64,000 nucleotides of DNA. Source: Cytophagales bacterium CG12_big_fil_rev_8_21_14_0_65_40_12. GTDB lineage: Bacteria; Bacteroidota; Bacteroidia; Cytophagales; Cyclobacteriaceae. Below are positions 37,415 to 47,101 of the stretch, one piece after another. The DNA is taken from contig PCUU01000059.1 in assembly GCA_002786855.1 (NCBI GenBank), forward strand, positions 1 through 64,000, given 5' to 3'. Each line of letters opens with the position of its first letter. Positions within the stretch are counted from its first letter, which is position 1. Position numbers and translations under genes: made by a program. The notes below the pieces were generated by a model, which did not search any database, was not told the origin of the DNA, and was given only the letters and a program-made list of their open reading frames with translations.

Positions 37415-40400
37415 ATGTACCTGATATTTGATACCGAAACCACTGGTTTACCTAAAAACTATAATGCCCCCGTATCAGATTTAGAAAATTGGCCAAGACT
37501 TGTACAATTGGCTTGGCAGCTCCACGATGCCAAAGGGAAATTAATTTCCGCCCAAAACTTTATCGTCAAACCCGAAGGTTTTACTATCCCCTATAACTCG
37601 CAGCAAATCCATGGCATTTCTACCGAAAGGGCTTTAGAAGAAGGACAGGATTTAAATACCGTTTTAGGGCATTTTTCAAAAGATTTAGCACAAGCCGAAG
37701 TGGCAGTTGGGCATAATATCGAATTCGATTTAAATATCGTTGGTGCAGAATACCTTCGTGCCGAGAAACCCAATCAACTTGAATCGGTCGCGTCCATTGA
37801 TACCAAAGAAGTAGCCACTGATTTTTGTGCCATTCCCGGAGGCCGAGGTGGTAAATTCAAATGGCCTACCTTAACAGAACTACATCAAAAACTTTTTGGC
37901 GAAGGTTTTGGCGATGCTCACGATGCTGCATATGATGTAGATGCCACTTCCCGTTGCTTTTTTGGCTTGATTAAGGCAAGTGTAGTTGTTCCCTTAGGCG
38001 GGGTAAGTCCATCTGAGATCACCTACGAACCGCCAAAACTGGCTGCTGCAAATTTTGCCAAAACCGATGAAAGTTCAGATACTGGCCCGGGTAAAATTGA
38101 CAGGGCTACCTTGTTGAATTTGGAGGAGGTTCCTTTTACCCATCTGCATTGCCATTCGCAGTTTTCTATCCTTCAGGCTACTTCAGAGCTTTCGGCAATG
38201 GTGAATACAGCCAAGGAAATGAATATGCCAGCAATCGCTTTGACGGATCACGGCAATATGATGGGTGCTTTTCAATTTGTAAAAGCGGCCTTGGCCCTGG
38301 ACATCAAACCCATAGTAGGTTGTGAATTCAATATTTGTATCGATCGATCAAACAAAAAACTTCAGGACAACGGAACACAAACCGTACTCCTCGCCAAGAA
38401 CAAAGCGGGCTATCATAATTTGGTTAAGCTTTCGTCCATCGCTTATACCGAAGGTTTTTACTACCTGCCAAGGATTGACAAAAACGACCTTCTCAAATTC
38501 AAAGGCGATTTAATTGCCACTACAGGAGGCCTTTGGGGCGAAGTCCCATATTTGATTTTGAACGTTGGCGAAACCCAGGCCGAAGAAGCTTTTGTGTGGT
38601 GGAAAGAGCAGTTTGGAGATGACTTTTACGCTGAAATTCAACGACATGGGCTTCTGGAAGAAGATCACGTCAACACGATCTTACTTCAGCTTTGTAAAAA
38701 GCACGATGTAAAATACATTGCCACCAACAACTCCTACTACACCAGAAAAGATCAAGCCGAAGCACATGACGTTTTGCTTTGCGTAAAAGACGCAGAATCG
38801 GTCACCAAACCCAAAAAATACATTGGCAAACGAGGAAGGGAATTTCGTTATGGTTTTCCAAACGATGAGTTCTATATAAAATCACCTGAGGAGATGAAAA
38901 AACTCTTCACCGATTTGCCAGAAGCCATTACGAATACCAACGAGATTGTCGAAAAAGTTGAAGCCTACAAACTCGAAAGAGAAGTGCTGCTTCCGAAATT
39001 CGATATTCCACAAGAATTTCAATCCAAAGAAGATGAAGCGGATGGCGGCAAACGAGGTGAAAACAACTACCTGAAACACCTGACTTATATCGGTGCGAAA
39101 AAGCGCTATCCTGAAATGACTCCTGAGATTCAAGAGCGACTGGATTTTGAGTTGGAAACCATTGCCAATACGGGCTACCCAGGTTACTTCCTGATCGTTC
39201 AAGATTTTACGAACAAGGCCAGAGAAATGGATGTGGCGGTTGGGCCAGGTAGAGGCTCCGCAGCAGGTTCTGCCGTGGCCTATTGTACGGGGATTACCAA
39301 TGTGGATCCCATCAAGTACGATCTCCTTTTTGAGCGTTTCCTAAATCCAGACAGGGTTTCACTCCCTGATATCGATATTGACTTCGATGATGAAGGCAGG
39401 CAAAAGGTAATTGATTATGTAATCAATAAATACGGAAAAAATCAGGTTGCCCAAATCATCACTTATGGAACAATGGCGGCTAAATCTTCGATCCGAGATA
39501 CGGCCAGGGTGATGGAATTGCCTTTACCCGATGCTGATCGAATTGCCAAACTCGTTCCCGATGTGAAATTGGCCAAGCTTTTCGCGATGAGCGATAAGGA
39601 GATGAAAGATCAGCTCAAGAGTGATCAGGTCGGTTTGGCGCATGAACTTAAAAAACTAGCCGCTGGTAATGACGCAACTTCTCGGGTAATCAATCAAGCC
39701 AGAATTCTTGAAGGCTCAGTTCGGAATACTGGAATCCACGCTTGCGGGGTCATCATTACGCCAGATGACATTACCAATTTCGCGCCCGTGGCCACTGCCA
39801 AAGATTCAGACATGTGGTGCACCCAGTTCGATAACTCGGTGGTGGAAAGTGCTGGGCTACTTAAAATGGACTTCTTAGGCTTAAAAACCCTTACGCTCAT
39901 TAAAGATGCCGTTAAAAACGTCAAAGAAAAGCACAATATCGACCTTGTGCCGGATGACTTCCCTCTTGACGACCCGAAGACTTACGAGCTTTTTCAGAAA
40001 GGTGAAACCGTTGGAATTTTCCAATACGAATCCAATGGTATGCAGAAATACCTGCGCGATTTGAAGCCTACTGCCTTTGCCGATCTCATTGCCATGAACG
40101 CCCTTTACAGACCAGGGCCTTTGGAATACATTCCTTCTTTCGTGCGTAGAAAAAATGGCGAAGAGGAAGTAAGCTACGATTTGGAGGACATGAAGGAATA
40201 CCTGGAGGAAACTTATGGTATTACGGTCTACCAAGAGCAAGTGATGTTGCTTTCGCAGAAACTGGCGGGCTTTACCAAAGGTGAAGCCGATGTTTTGCGT
40301 AAGGCGATGGGTAAAAAGCAACGTCAGGTACTGGATAAAATGAAGCCCAAATTTGTGGAACAAGCCAGTGCCAAAGGCCATGATGCTGCAAAATTGGAGA

Positions 40401-41704
40401 AAATTTGGCGCGACTGGGAAGCCTTCGCTTCTTATGCCTTCAATAAATCGCACTCTACCTGCTATGCCTATGTGGCTTTTCAAACCGCCTATTTAAAGGC
40501 GCATTATCCAGCCGAGTACATGGCATCGGTACTCAGCAACAACATGAACGATATCAAGCAGGTGACTTTCTTTATGGAAGAGTGCCAGCGTATGGGAGTT
40601 GCCGTTTTAGGCCCAGATGTCAACGAATCGAATTACAAATTCACGGTAAATAAGAAAGGTGAGATTAGGTTTGGGATGGGCGCCATCAAAGGTGTTGGCG
40701 AAGCGGCCATTGAATCCATTATTCTTGAAAGAAAAGAAAAGGGCCCTTATAAAAACATCTTCGAATTTGCAGAAAGGGTCAATTTAAGGGCGGTCAATAA
40801 AAAGAATTTTGAATCGCTGGCGATGGCTGGTGGTTTCGATTGCTTCGAAGAATTCCACAGGCGACAATATTTATGGGCGCCTGAAAACGAACAATCCTTA
40901 ATTGAAAAGGTAATTCGCTACGCGAATTCTAAACAAGCCGAAAAAGATGCTTCACAAGTTTCACTCTTTGGAGGTGACAGCAATGTGGCTACTCCCCTTC
41001 CTCGCGTGATGGACTGCGAGCCGTTTAGTGAAATGGAAAAACTGAAAATCGAAAAGGATGTAGTGGGCTTTTATATCTCAGGGCATCCACTTGACCAATT
41101 CGAAGTAGAGCTAGAAAGCTTCTGCAAACCGATTGCTGATATTAAAAAATATCCAAACCAAGATATTTCGATTGGTGGCATTGTGAGCGGGGTAAGAAAT
41201 GGACAAACCAAAAACGGAAAGCCCTTCGCTGTACTGAGCATTGAAGATTACAATAGTTCAGTAGAGCTATTTTTAATGGGCGAAAAATACATGAACAATG
41301 CCCAATATTTAAGACCAGGCGAATTTCTATTTATCACCGGGCGGGTCGAACTGAACTGGAGAAAGAAGAACGAAATTCGAGATAATCCTCATATCAACCC
41401 TACGCCTGAAGATTGGGAATTGCAAACTGGAGCCATTGCTTTGCTCAGCGAGTTACGCGAAAAGCGCAGCAAGGGAATTCGAGTAACTGTGAATGCGAGG
41501 GACGTAGACCAAAACTTTATTGATTTGCTTTCGGCCTTGGCCAAAGAACACGAAGGGCAAACCCAACTTCGCATTCAATTGGTTGAAAAATCAGAGAACA
41601 TCAGTGTGGAATTGTTGAGCCGTAAAATAAAGGTTGACCCCAATAGTAAATTGATCCGGACCCTCAAAAAATTGGCGCATTCAGCTCAGTTGATCACCAA
41701 TTAA
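37415..41704 (+). CDS. dnaE: DNA polymerase III alpha subunit with N-terminal 3'-5' exonuclease
   Basis: A 1429-residue replicative polymerase. Residues 1-190 are a DnaQ-like proofreading exonuclease: FDTETTGLP (ExoI), VGHNIEFDLN (ExoII) and GDAHDAAYDVDAT (ExoIII). The PHP domain starts at FTHLHCHSQFSILQ near residue 243. The polymerase palm has GPGRGSAAGSAVAYC and PDIDIDFDD (catalytic aspartates). An OB fold (IGGIVSGVRNGQTKNGKPFA) lies near 1250. A fused exonuclease is known for DnaE of Bacteroidota such as Flavobacterium, so proofreading and synthesis are on one chain. Start and length fit that group. Confidence 0.95.
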   Translation: MYLIFDTETTGLPKNYNAPVSDLENWPRLVQLAWQLHDAKGKLISAQNFIVKPEGFTIPYNSQQIHGISTERALEEGQDLNTVLGHFSKDLAQAEVAVGHNIEFDLNIVGAEYLRAEKPNQLESVASIDTKEVATDFCAIPGGRGGKFKWPTLTELHQKLFGEGFGDAHDAAYDVDATSRCFFGLIKASVVVPLGGVSPSEITYEPPKLAAANFAKTDESSDTGPGKIDRATLLNLEEVPFTHLHCHSQFSILQATSELSAMVNTAKEMNMPAIALTDHGNMMGAFQFVKAALALDIKPIVGCEFNICIDRSNKKLQDNGTQTVLLAKNKAGYHNLVKLSSIAYTEGFYYLPRIDKNDLLKFKGDLIATTGGLWGEVPYLILNVGETQAEEAFVWWKEQFGDDFYAEIQRHGLLEEDHVNTILLQLCKKHDVKYIATNNSYYTRKDQAEAHDVLLCVKDAESVTKPKKYIGKRGREFRYGFPNDEFYIKSPEEMKKLFTDLPEAITNTNEIVEKVEAYKLEREVLLPKFDIPQEFQSKEDEADGGKRGENNYLKHLTYIGAKKRYPEMTPEIQERLDFELETIANTGYPGYFLIVQDFTNKAREMDVAVGPGRGSAAGSAVAYCTGITNVDPIKYDLLFERFLNPDRVSLPDIDIDFDDEGRQKVIDYVINKYGKNQVAQIITYGTMAAKSSIRDTARVMELPLPDADRIAKLVPDVKLAKLFAMSDKEMKDQLKSDQVGLAHELKKLAAGNDATSRVINQARILEGSVRNTGIHACGVIITPDDITNFAPVATAKDSDMWCTQFDNSVVESAGLLKMDFLGLKTLTLIKDAVKNVKEKHNIDLVPDDFPLDDPKTYELFQKGETVGIFQYESNGMQKYLRDLKPTAFADLIAMNALYRPGPLEYIPSFVRRKNGEEEVSYDLEDMKEYLEETYGITVYQEQVMLLSQKLAGFTKGEADVLRKAMGKKQRQVLDKMKPKFVEQASAKGHDAAKLEKIWRDWEAFASYAFNKSHSTCYAYVAFQTAYLKAHYPAEYMASVLSNNMNDIKQVTFFMEECQRMGVAVLGPDVNESNYKFTVNKKGEIRFGMGAIKGVGEAAIESIILERKEKGPYKNIFEFAERVNLRAVNKKNFESLAMAGGFDCFEEFHRRQYLWAPENEQSLIEKVIRYANSKQAEKDASQVSLFGGDSNVATPLPRVMDCEPFSEMEKLKIEKDVVGFYISGHPLDQFEVELESFCKPIADIKKYPNQDISIGGIVSGVRNGQTKNGKPFAVLSIEDYNSSVELFLMGEKYMNNAQYLRPGEFLFITGRVELNWRKKNEIRDNPHINPTPEDWELQTGAIALLSELREKRSKGIRVTVNARDVDQNFIDLLSALAKEHEGQTQLRIQLVEKSENISVELLSRKIKVDPNSKLIRTLKKLAHSAQLITN

Positions 41705-41816
41705 ATTTCTCAAATTTTCGACAAGAGGAATGACAAGTATAGTGTACGACAATAGGTTATAAAAATTGGCAATAAGCCAGCTGGGCAATTTTGATTTCAT
41801 GTCGGAACTTTTTAAT

Positions 41817-41824
41817 TAGCTTTG
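41817..41824 (+). promoter_or_regulatory. Predicted -7 promoter box of trxA
   Basis: TAGCTTTG matches TAnnTTTG, 48 bp before the trxA ATG. A TTTG at 41790-41793 is a possible -33 element, at a slightly long spacing of 23 nt. Confidence 0.6.
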
Positions 41825-41871
41825 CTGTCAATCCTTCAACTGATTTAAATTAAGAACATAAACATATAGAA

Positions 41872-42198
41872 ATGGCAAATGCAATAGAAATAACTGACGC
41901 AAACTTCGAGGAGTTAGTATTGAATTCAGACAAACCCGTATTGGTAGATTTTTGGGCAGAATGGTGTGGTCCTTGTAGAATGGTTGGTCCAGTTGTTGAA
42001 GAAATAGCAGGCGAGTATGCTGGAAAAGCAGTTGTAGGAAAAGTAGATGTTGATGCTAACCCTAACATCGCAGCTAAATTTGGTATCCGTTCAATCCCTA
42101 CTTTGTTGTATTTCAAAGGTGGCGAAAAAGTGGATGGCGTTGTTGGCGCTGTTCCAAAAGGAACTTTGGTTTCGAAATTAGAAGGTGCTTTAGCTTAA
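41872..42198 (+). CDS. trxA: Thioredoxin
   Basis: A 108-residue thioredoxin with the redox active site WCGPC at residues 31-35 and the cis-Pro block [21 protein letters not shown]. No signal peptide, so it is the cytoplasmic disulfide reductase that supports ribonucleotide reductase and peroxiredoxins. A monocistronic unit: promoter box at 41817 and terminator at 42225. Confidence 0.97.
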   Translation: MANAIEITDANFEELVLNSDKPVLVDFWAEWCGPCRMVGPVVEEIAGEYAGKAVVGKVDVDANPNIAAKFGIRSIPTLLYFKGGEKVDGVVGAVPKGTLVSKLEGALA

Positions 42199-42224
42199 GT
42201 GGTTAATAAAATATAGGAATAGAG

Positions 42225-42251
42225 GGCTGTACGAAAGTGCAGCCTTTTTTT
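42225..42251 (+). terminator. Rho-independent terminator of trxA
   Basis: GGCTGTAC (42225-42232) pairs with GTGCAGCC (42237-42244) with one T-G wobble around a GAAA loop, followed by seven T. Confidence 0.9.
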
Positions 42252-42352
42252 GTTGTATGAAAAGAGCTAATCAATAGCCTGATTGCAAAATTTGTAATGC
42301 ATAGTCCCTAAGATTTTATAACTTCTGGATCTGTGTTAGTCGTTTTAAGGAT

Positions 42353-43159
42353 ATGCGTTCAACAATTTCCATACAGTCTTTGAGCAAACGAGGTGTTTTA
42401 GGATTGCTAGGGTTAACCATTCTAATACTGTCACTTGGGCTGGGACAAGACTACATTCAATCTAGTTTGCGACAGTACAGTTTTTTTGTCAGCGAATCTC
42501 TTCTTTTTAATTCATTCTGGGTGTTTTTCATCCCTTTGGCACTAATTCAGTTTAAACTTCAAAAAACGGCACTACTTTTTCGTTTCTACAAGAAATCAAT
42601 AAAACTAACAGTGTTGGTTTTAACCTCCACCCTCCTGCACACGCTTCTATTCTCAACCTTCGTGTTTTTGGTTTCTATGATTGGCTTCAATCACAGCTAT
42701 GGTTTTTCAAGAATGCTTTCTTACAGTCTGTCAGAAAAACTCTTTATCACCTTAATTGTCTATACTGCCGTTTTCTTGATCAGTGAGCGACTGAGTCAAA
42801 ATAAAAAGTTAGCCAAAAACAGTGCTCACAATTACCTCAGGAATGTAGTGGTAAATTCTGCTGGTCAATCCATTTTAATCAAAACCGAAGAAATCATATC
42901 GATCAGTGCTTTTAGCCCCTACATAAAACTCATTACTACCAAGGGAGAATTCATTTATTCTGAAAGCCTAAAATCATTTGTAGAAAAATTGAACCCCGAG
43001 GAATTCGTACGGATCCATAAATCCACAGCGATTAATTTAAAGGAGGTGAAATCTTACAAATCCAGACAGAATGGAGATTATGACATCGTGCTATCCAATG
43101 GCAAAGAAGTCCGAATGAGCAGAAATTACAGCTCAGTTTTCAAGGCTCAACTTGCGTAA
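42353..43159 (+). CDS. LytTR-type transcriptional regulator with four membrane helices
   Basis: A 268-residue one-component regulator. Four hydrophobic segments (about residues 14-34, 44-64, 76-100 and 120-145) precede a C-terminal LytTR DNA-binding domain (about residues 165-268: IKTEEIISISAFSPYIKLIT, FVRIHKSTAINLKEVKSYK, LSNGKEVRMSRNYSSVF). No histidine kinase or receiver domain is present. It is 85 bp ahead of the intradiol-dioxygenase fusion gene on the same strand, a plausible but unproven target. The signal is unknown. Confidence 0.88.
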   Translation: MRSTISIQSLSKRGVLGLLGLTILILSLGLGQDYIQSSLRQYSFFVSESLLFNSFWVFFIPLALIQFKLQKTALLFRFYKKSIKLTVLVLTSTLLHTLLFSTFVFLVSMIGFNHSYGFSRMLSYSLSEKLFITLIVYTAVFLISERLSQNKKLAKNSAHNYLRNVVVNSAGQSILIKTEEIISISAFSPYIKLITTKGEFIYSESLKSFVEKLNPEEFVRIHKSTAINLKEVKSYKSRQNGDYDIVLSNGKEVRMSRNYSSVFKAQLA

Positions 43160-43244
43160 CCTCATCTTGGCTTAATATCCACTCAGCTTAGTAGATTAAA
43201 TGAGAAAATCATGGTTTGAAGCACGTTCTTAGCCAAAAAAAGTC

Positions 43245-44402
43245 ATGAACTCACTTCGCATTTCTTTATGTCTCATTTTCGCAATACTCACTTTTACATG
43301 TATCGGTCAACAGCAAAGAGTAGGCGGTCCTTTTGAAAACAGCTCCTTTATGTACATCGGAATGCCCAAACTTATTAACGCTACTGACACCAGCAGCGGT
43401 TGGGAACAAAAAGGTCAAAAGTTACTTATCACAGGATTAATCCTTAAACCTGATGGGATTACACCCGCGCCTGATGTAACACTTTACTACTACCATACTG
43501 ATGTCAATGGTGTTTATCCTAATAGCAAGGATTTAAATCAAAAAGTGGCTCGGCACGGAAGCATTAGAGGTTGGGTGAAATCAGACAAAAAAGGCCGTTA
43601 TTCCATATATACAGTCAGACCAGCAGCCTACCAAAACCGCACCGATCCAGCGCATATTCACCCTTCCATCAAAGAACCTAATGACATCAATGAGTATTAC
43701 TTAGATGAATTTGTTTTTGATGATGATCCGCTATTGACCACACAGAAAAGGATAAGTATGGAAAATAGAGGCGGAAGCGGTGTTTTGCGGACTCACCAAG
43801 ATGGTGGATTAGCAATCGCTGAGCACAATATCATTCTGGGGCTCAACATCCCCAACTACCCTAGGCATAAAGACTTGGGGATTGAATCAGGGCCTAACAT
43901 TGGCGAGGATGCGTTTTCATTTACCCCACAACATATCTGGGGCGATGACATTGGGTCAATGACATGTCCTATCTGTAAATATGGGCATCAAATGGGTATT
44001 CTTTATTTTGTTGGAGATAAAAGCTCCAAGGAAGAAATCAAAAAATGGATCATGTTTTTAGAAACAGAAGCCACTCTACGTAAAGAGCGACTTAAAACAT
44101 TTGTAATCTTTGCTGCACAAAGCGAAAATGAAAAGCAGCAGAAAATCAATGAATTCACTGGCCTTGCCAAGCAATTGAAAATCAGGCAAGTTGCAATTAC
44201 TTATGTGCCTCACTTTTCTGATAGACAATCCGAAGTGAATTTGAATAAGATTAATCCAGCAGCTGAAAACACAATATTGATCTACAAAAACTCAAACATA
44301 ATTGGTAAACTCGTTAATCAGCCACCCACCGAAACCAATTTCAAGGCCATTTCAGGTTTAATTTCAGATCGTCTCTCACGGAATTTAAGTTCTGGGAATT
44401 AA
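43245..44402 (+). CDS. Secreted intradiol-dioxygenase-like/thioredoxin-like fusion protein
   Basis: A 385-residue exported protein (signal peptide 1-21, ending CIGQ). Residues about 50-215 resemble the intradiol ring-cleavage dioxygenase fold: YYYHTDVNGVYP supplies one Tyr, and RPAAYQNRTDPAHIHPSI a second Tyr plus the His-x-His pair, so the four iron ligands appear to be present. Residues about 240-380 look thioredoxin-like, with SMTCPICKYGHQMG as a CxxC-type site followed by a beta-alpha pattern (YFVGDKSSKEEIKKWI). I know of no assigned function for this combination. Aromatic-ring cleavage and redox activity are both inferred from motifs. Confidence 0.75.
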   Translation: MNSLRISLCLIFAILTFTCIGQQQRVGGPFENSSFMYIGMPKLINATDTSSGWEQKGQKLLITGLILKPDGITPAPDVTLYYYHTDVNGVYPNSKDLNQKVARHGSIRGWVKSDKKGRYSIYTVRPAAYQNRTDPAHIHPSIKEPNDINEYYLDEFVFDDDPLLTTQKRISMENRGGSGVLRTHQDGGLAIAEHNIILGLNIPNYPRHKDLGIESGPNIGEDAFSFTPQHIWGDDIGSMTCPICKYGHQMGILYFVGDKSSKEEIKKWIMFLETEATLRKERLKTFVIFAAQSENEKQQKINEFTGLAKQLKIRQVAITYVPHFSDRQSEVNLNKINPAAENTILIYKNSNIIGKLVNQPPTETNFKAISGLISDRLSRNLSSGN

Positions 44403-44481
44403 TTGAGTACAAAGAGGTTGGTTTGGCAAATTGTCTGGAAATGATCTTAGGTATATCGAATGAAATTAAAATAAATCTTCC

Positions 44482-44489
44482 TACTTTTG
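44482..44489 (+). promoter_or_regulatory. Predicted -7 promoter box of prs
   Basis: TACTTTTG matches TAnnTTTG and lies 35 bp before the prs ATG. It would drive the prs-rplY-pth cluster. Confidence 0.6.
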
Positions 44490-44523
44490 CGGTTCAATTT
44501 TCAAAGCGTCAAAACCTAAGATC

Positions 44524-45447
44524 ATGGACAATCAATTATTTGCTGGAACAGAAACTGCCTATCTTGGAAAGAAGATTGCTGAATTCTATGGTAAATCGTT
44601 GGGTTCCATCGAAATGCAAAAATTCAGTGACGGTGAAATGGCACCTTATTACACTGAATCTGTAAGGGGAAATAGAGTTTTCTTAATCCAATCCACTTTA
44701 CCTCCTGCCGATAACTTATTTGAGCTTTGTTTAATGATTGATGCAGCAAAAAGGGCCAGCGCCTACAAGGCAATTGCTGTGATTCCTTACTTCGGCTATG
44801 CACGTCAAGACAGAAAGGACAAACCAAGAATTGCCATCGGAGCAAAACTAGTAGCTAACATTCTTGTAGCTGCGGGTGCTGACCGCGTAATGACATGTGA
44901 TTTGCACGCAGGGCAAATCCAAGGCTTTTTCGATATTCCAGTAGACCATTTAGATGGCGCTGCGGTATTCGTTCCCTACATCCGAAAACTTAATTTAGAC
45001 AACTTGCTTTTTGCTTCTCCAGATGTTGGGGGTGTAAAGAGAACAAGGGCCTTCGCCCAGCATTTCAATGCAGAAATGGTTGTCATTGATAAACACCGTA
45101 ACAAACCAAATGAAGTTGCCGAAATGCGAATCATTGGTAATGTTGAAGGCAAAAACGTAATTCTAGTAGATGACCTTGTGGACACTGCTGGAACAATTTG
45201 TAAAGCAGCTCAGGTGATTTTAGACCAAGGAGCACTTTCTGTAAGAGCATTTTGTACGCATGCCGTATTGTCTGGCAATGCTTACGATAATATCAATAAC
45301 TCCGCGCTTGAAGAATTGGTAGTTTCTGACACCATTCCACTAAGACAAGAGTCAAGTAAAATCAAGGTTTTGACCGTTGCCGAGCTATTTGCTAAGGCAA
45401 TTACCAGCATTACCAATGATGGTTCGATCAGTAAATTATTTATTTAA
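44524..45447 (+). CDS. prs: Ribose-phosphate pyrophosphokinase
   Basis: A 307-residue PRPP synthase, making PRPP from ribose 5-phosphate and ATP for nucleotide, His and Trp synthesis. Motifs include FSDGEMAPYYTESVRG near residue 38, PYFGYARQDRKDKPR, CDLHAGQIQGFFDIPVDH and the PRPP loop VILVDDLVDTAGTICKAA. Slightly shorter than E. coli Prs (315 residues) but complete. It leads the prs-rplY-pth cluster typical of Bacteroidota; rplY begins 12 bp after its stop. Confidence 0.96.
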   Translation: MDNQLFAGTETAYLGKKIAEFYGKSLGSIEMQKFSDGEMAPYYTESVRGNRVFLIQSTLPPADNLFELCLMIDAAKRASAYKAIAVIPYFGYARQDRKDKPRIAIGAKLVANILVAAGADRVMTCDLHAGQIQGFFDIPVDHLDGAAVFVPYIRKLNLDNLLFASPDVGGVKRTRAFAQHFNAEMVVIDKHRNKPNEVAEMRIIGNVEGKNVILVDDLVDTAGTICKAAQVILDQGALSVRAFCTHAVLSGNAYDNINNSALEELVVSDTIPLRQESSKIKVLTVAELFAKAITSITNDGSISKLFI

Positions 45448-45459
45448 CAATTATATATT

Positions 45460-46065
45460 ATGAGAAGAGTAGAGATTATAGGGTTTAAAAGAGCAAATCT
45501 CGGTAAGACTGAGTCCAAGGCCATTAGGCTTAGAGGCGATGTTCCATGTGTTCTTTATGGAGGTGATAGCCAAGTGCATTTTTACGCACCAGCAATCCAG
45601 TTCCGTGATGTGCTTTACACACCAGAACCATGTTTCGTTGACTTGAATATCGAAGGCGATCTGTACCAAGCCATCGTTCAGGATTCACAATATCATCCAG
45701 TAAACGAAATGCTTTTACACGTAGATTTCTTACAACTATTCACTGGCAAAACCATTAAAATGGAAATCCCAGTAGTAATGGAAGGAACATCTCCAGGAGT
45801 AAAAAGTGGTGGTGCTTTAGTAGTTAAAAAGCCAAAATTATTGGTGAAGGCGCTTCCAAAGAACATGCCTGCATCCATCTCAATCGACATTTCTAAACTA
45901 AAATTAGGTAAGTCGACCAAAGTAGGTGCTTTAACACCATCTGATTACGAAATCATGACAAGTCCGCTTGTCACCATTGCTTCAGTGGCCATCCCAAGAG
46001 CACTAAGAGGTACCGCAGCAATGAATGAAGAAGAAGAGGAAGAAACTCCAGCAGCAGCTGAGTAA
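45460..46065 (+). CDS. rplY: 50S ribosomal protein L25 (CTC-type, long form)
   Basis: A 201-residue L25/CTC-family protein. The N-terminal 5S-rRNA-binding domain (IIGFKRANLGKTESKAIRLRG, VPCVLYGG) is followed by the L25 beta C-terminal domain (LHVDFLQLFTGKTIKMEIPV) and an acidic tail NEEEEEETPAAAE. The long two-domain form is usual outside enterics. Its position between prs and pth is conserved across many bacteria. A terminator at 46087 ends the transcription unit or attenuates it. Confidence 0.95.
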   Translation: MRRVEIIGFKRANLGKTESKAIRLRGDVPCVLYGGDSQVHFYAPAIQFRDVLYTPEPCFVDLNIEGDLYQAIVQDSQYHPVNEMLLHVDFLQLFTGKTIKMEIPVVMEGTSPGVKSGGALVVKKPKLLVKALPKNMPASISIDISKLKLGKSTKVGALTPSDYEIMTSPLVTIASVAIPRALRGTAAMNEEEEEETPAAAE

Positions 46066-46086
46066 TCTTTTTCGATTGTATAAGTT

Positions 46087-46116
46087 AAAATCCTGCCTTT
46101 TGGGCAGGATTTTTTA
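46087..46116 (+). terminator. Rho-independent terminator after rplY
   Basis: TCCTGCC (46091-46097) pairs with GGCAGGA (46103-46109), flanked by AAAA on the left and a T-run to 46115 on the right. Confidence 0.9.
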
Positions 46117-46154
46117 TTTACACCGCTGTATATTACAAGCCAAAAGAGCGCTCA

Positions 46155-46715
46155 ATGAAATACCTTATTGTAGGGTTAGGGAATATTGGCCCTGAATATG
46201 AAATCACCAGGCATAATATTGGATTCCTAACATTAGATAGGCTGGCCGACAAAAAAGACCTCACTTTTGAAATGAGCAGATTGGCCTATCATACTGAACT
46301 TAAGTTTAAGGGCAGAAGCATCCATCTGATAAAGCCTACCACCTACATGAACCTGAGTGGCAAAGCCGTCAAATTTTGGATGCAAGAACTTAAGATCCCA
46401 ATTGAGAACATTTTAGTGATTGTAGATGACCTTGCCATCCCATTTTCAAAGTTAAGGATGCGTGCCAAAGGATCGAGTGCTGGCCATAATGGGCTTAAGA
46501 ACATAGAGGAACAATTGGGCACGCAGAACTACGCAAGGCTCAAATATGGCATTGGTGATGACTTTTCGAAAGGCCAACAAGTAAATTATGTTTTGAGTCC
46601 TTTCAACAAGAAGGAATTTGAAGAACTCCCCTTTGGAATGGACAAAGCAATAGATATGATCTTATCTTTCTGTTCCTTAGGTATCGCTCAAACCATGACA
46701 CAGTATAACGACTAA
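46155..46715 (+). CDS. pth: Peptidyl-tRNA hydrolase
   Basis: A 186-residue Pth that releases peptides from peptidyl-tRNA during ribosome rescue. Active-site blocks are [18 protein letters not shown] (Asn and catalytic His near residues 9-20), [33 protein letters not shown] and [14 protein letters not shown]. Length is standard. It follows rplY across a terminator, and the thiamine-binding gene begins 17 bp after its stop. Confidence 0.96.
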   Translation: MKYLIVGLGNIGPEYEITRHNIGFLTLDRLADKKDLTFEMSRLAYHTELKFKGRSIHLIKPTTYMNLSGKAVKFWMQELKIPIENILVIVDDLAIPFSKLRMRAKGSSAGHNGLKNIEEQLGTQNYARLKYGIGDDFSKGQQVNYVLSPFNKKEFEELPFGMDKAIDMILSFCSLGIAQTMTQYND

Positions 46716-46732
46716 GCCTAAAAACAATCGAT

Positions 46733-47023
46733 ATGACTTATAAAATCAATTTAGGCCTACAGATTTTGCCAATTGCAGAATCTACTCGTTGCTATCAAAT
46801 TATTGATCAATGCATTAATATGGTTCAAAACTCTGGCATACAATACCAAGTCACTGCCTTTGAAACTATACTAGAAGGCACTTATGTAGAAGTAATGGAC
46901 TTAGTCTCTAAAATCCACGACTTTAGCCTGACACAAACAGAAGAATTGGTGATCAATATCAGAATGCATTCAAAGGCAAACAGCGATGTACATGCCATTG
47001 ATAAAACCAAGAAATTCAGTTGA
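46733..47023 (+). CDS. Thiamine-binding protein (DUF77/MTH1187 family)
   Basis: A 96-residue alpha/beta protein of the MTH1187/YkoF-like family: NLGLQILPIAESTRCYQIID and YQVTAFETILEGTYVEVMDL are characteristic. Related proteins bind thiamine or hydroxymethylpyrimidine, but no transporter gene is present nearby, so the role is open. It is tightly spaced behind pth (17 bp) and ahead of gldC (78 bp), implying an operon. Confidence 0.85.
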   Translation: MTYKINLGLQILPIAESTRCYQIIDQCINMVQNSGIQYQVTAFETILEGTYVEVMDLVSKIHDFSLTQTEELVINIRMHSKANSDVHAIDKTKKFS

Positions 47024-47101
47024 TCTGATCAATTGACCATACCGATAATATTATTTACATTATTACCATCTACTTATCTTTACAGAGTTAATTATAACCA
47101 C

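Noticed and set aside
39881-40483. 200-codon minus-strand frame inside dnaE
   Set aside because: It lies opposite conserved polymerase motifs and shows no features of its own.
44423-44665. 80-codon plus-strand frame across the prs start
   Set aside because: It overlaps the prs N-terminus out of frame and has no recognisable features.
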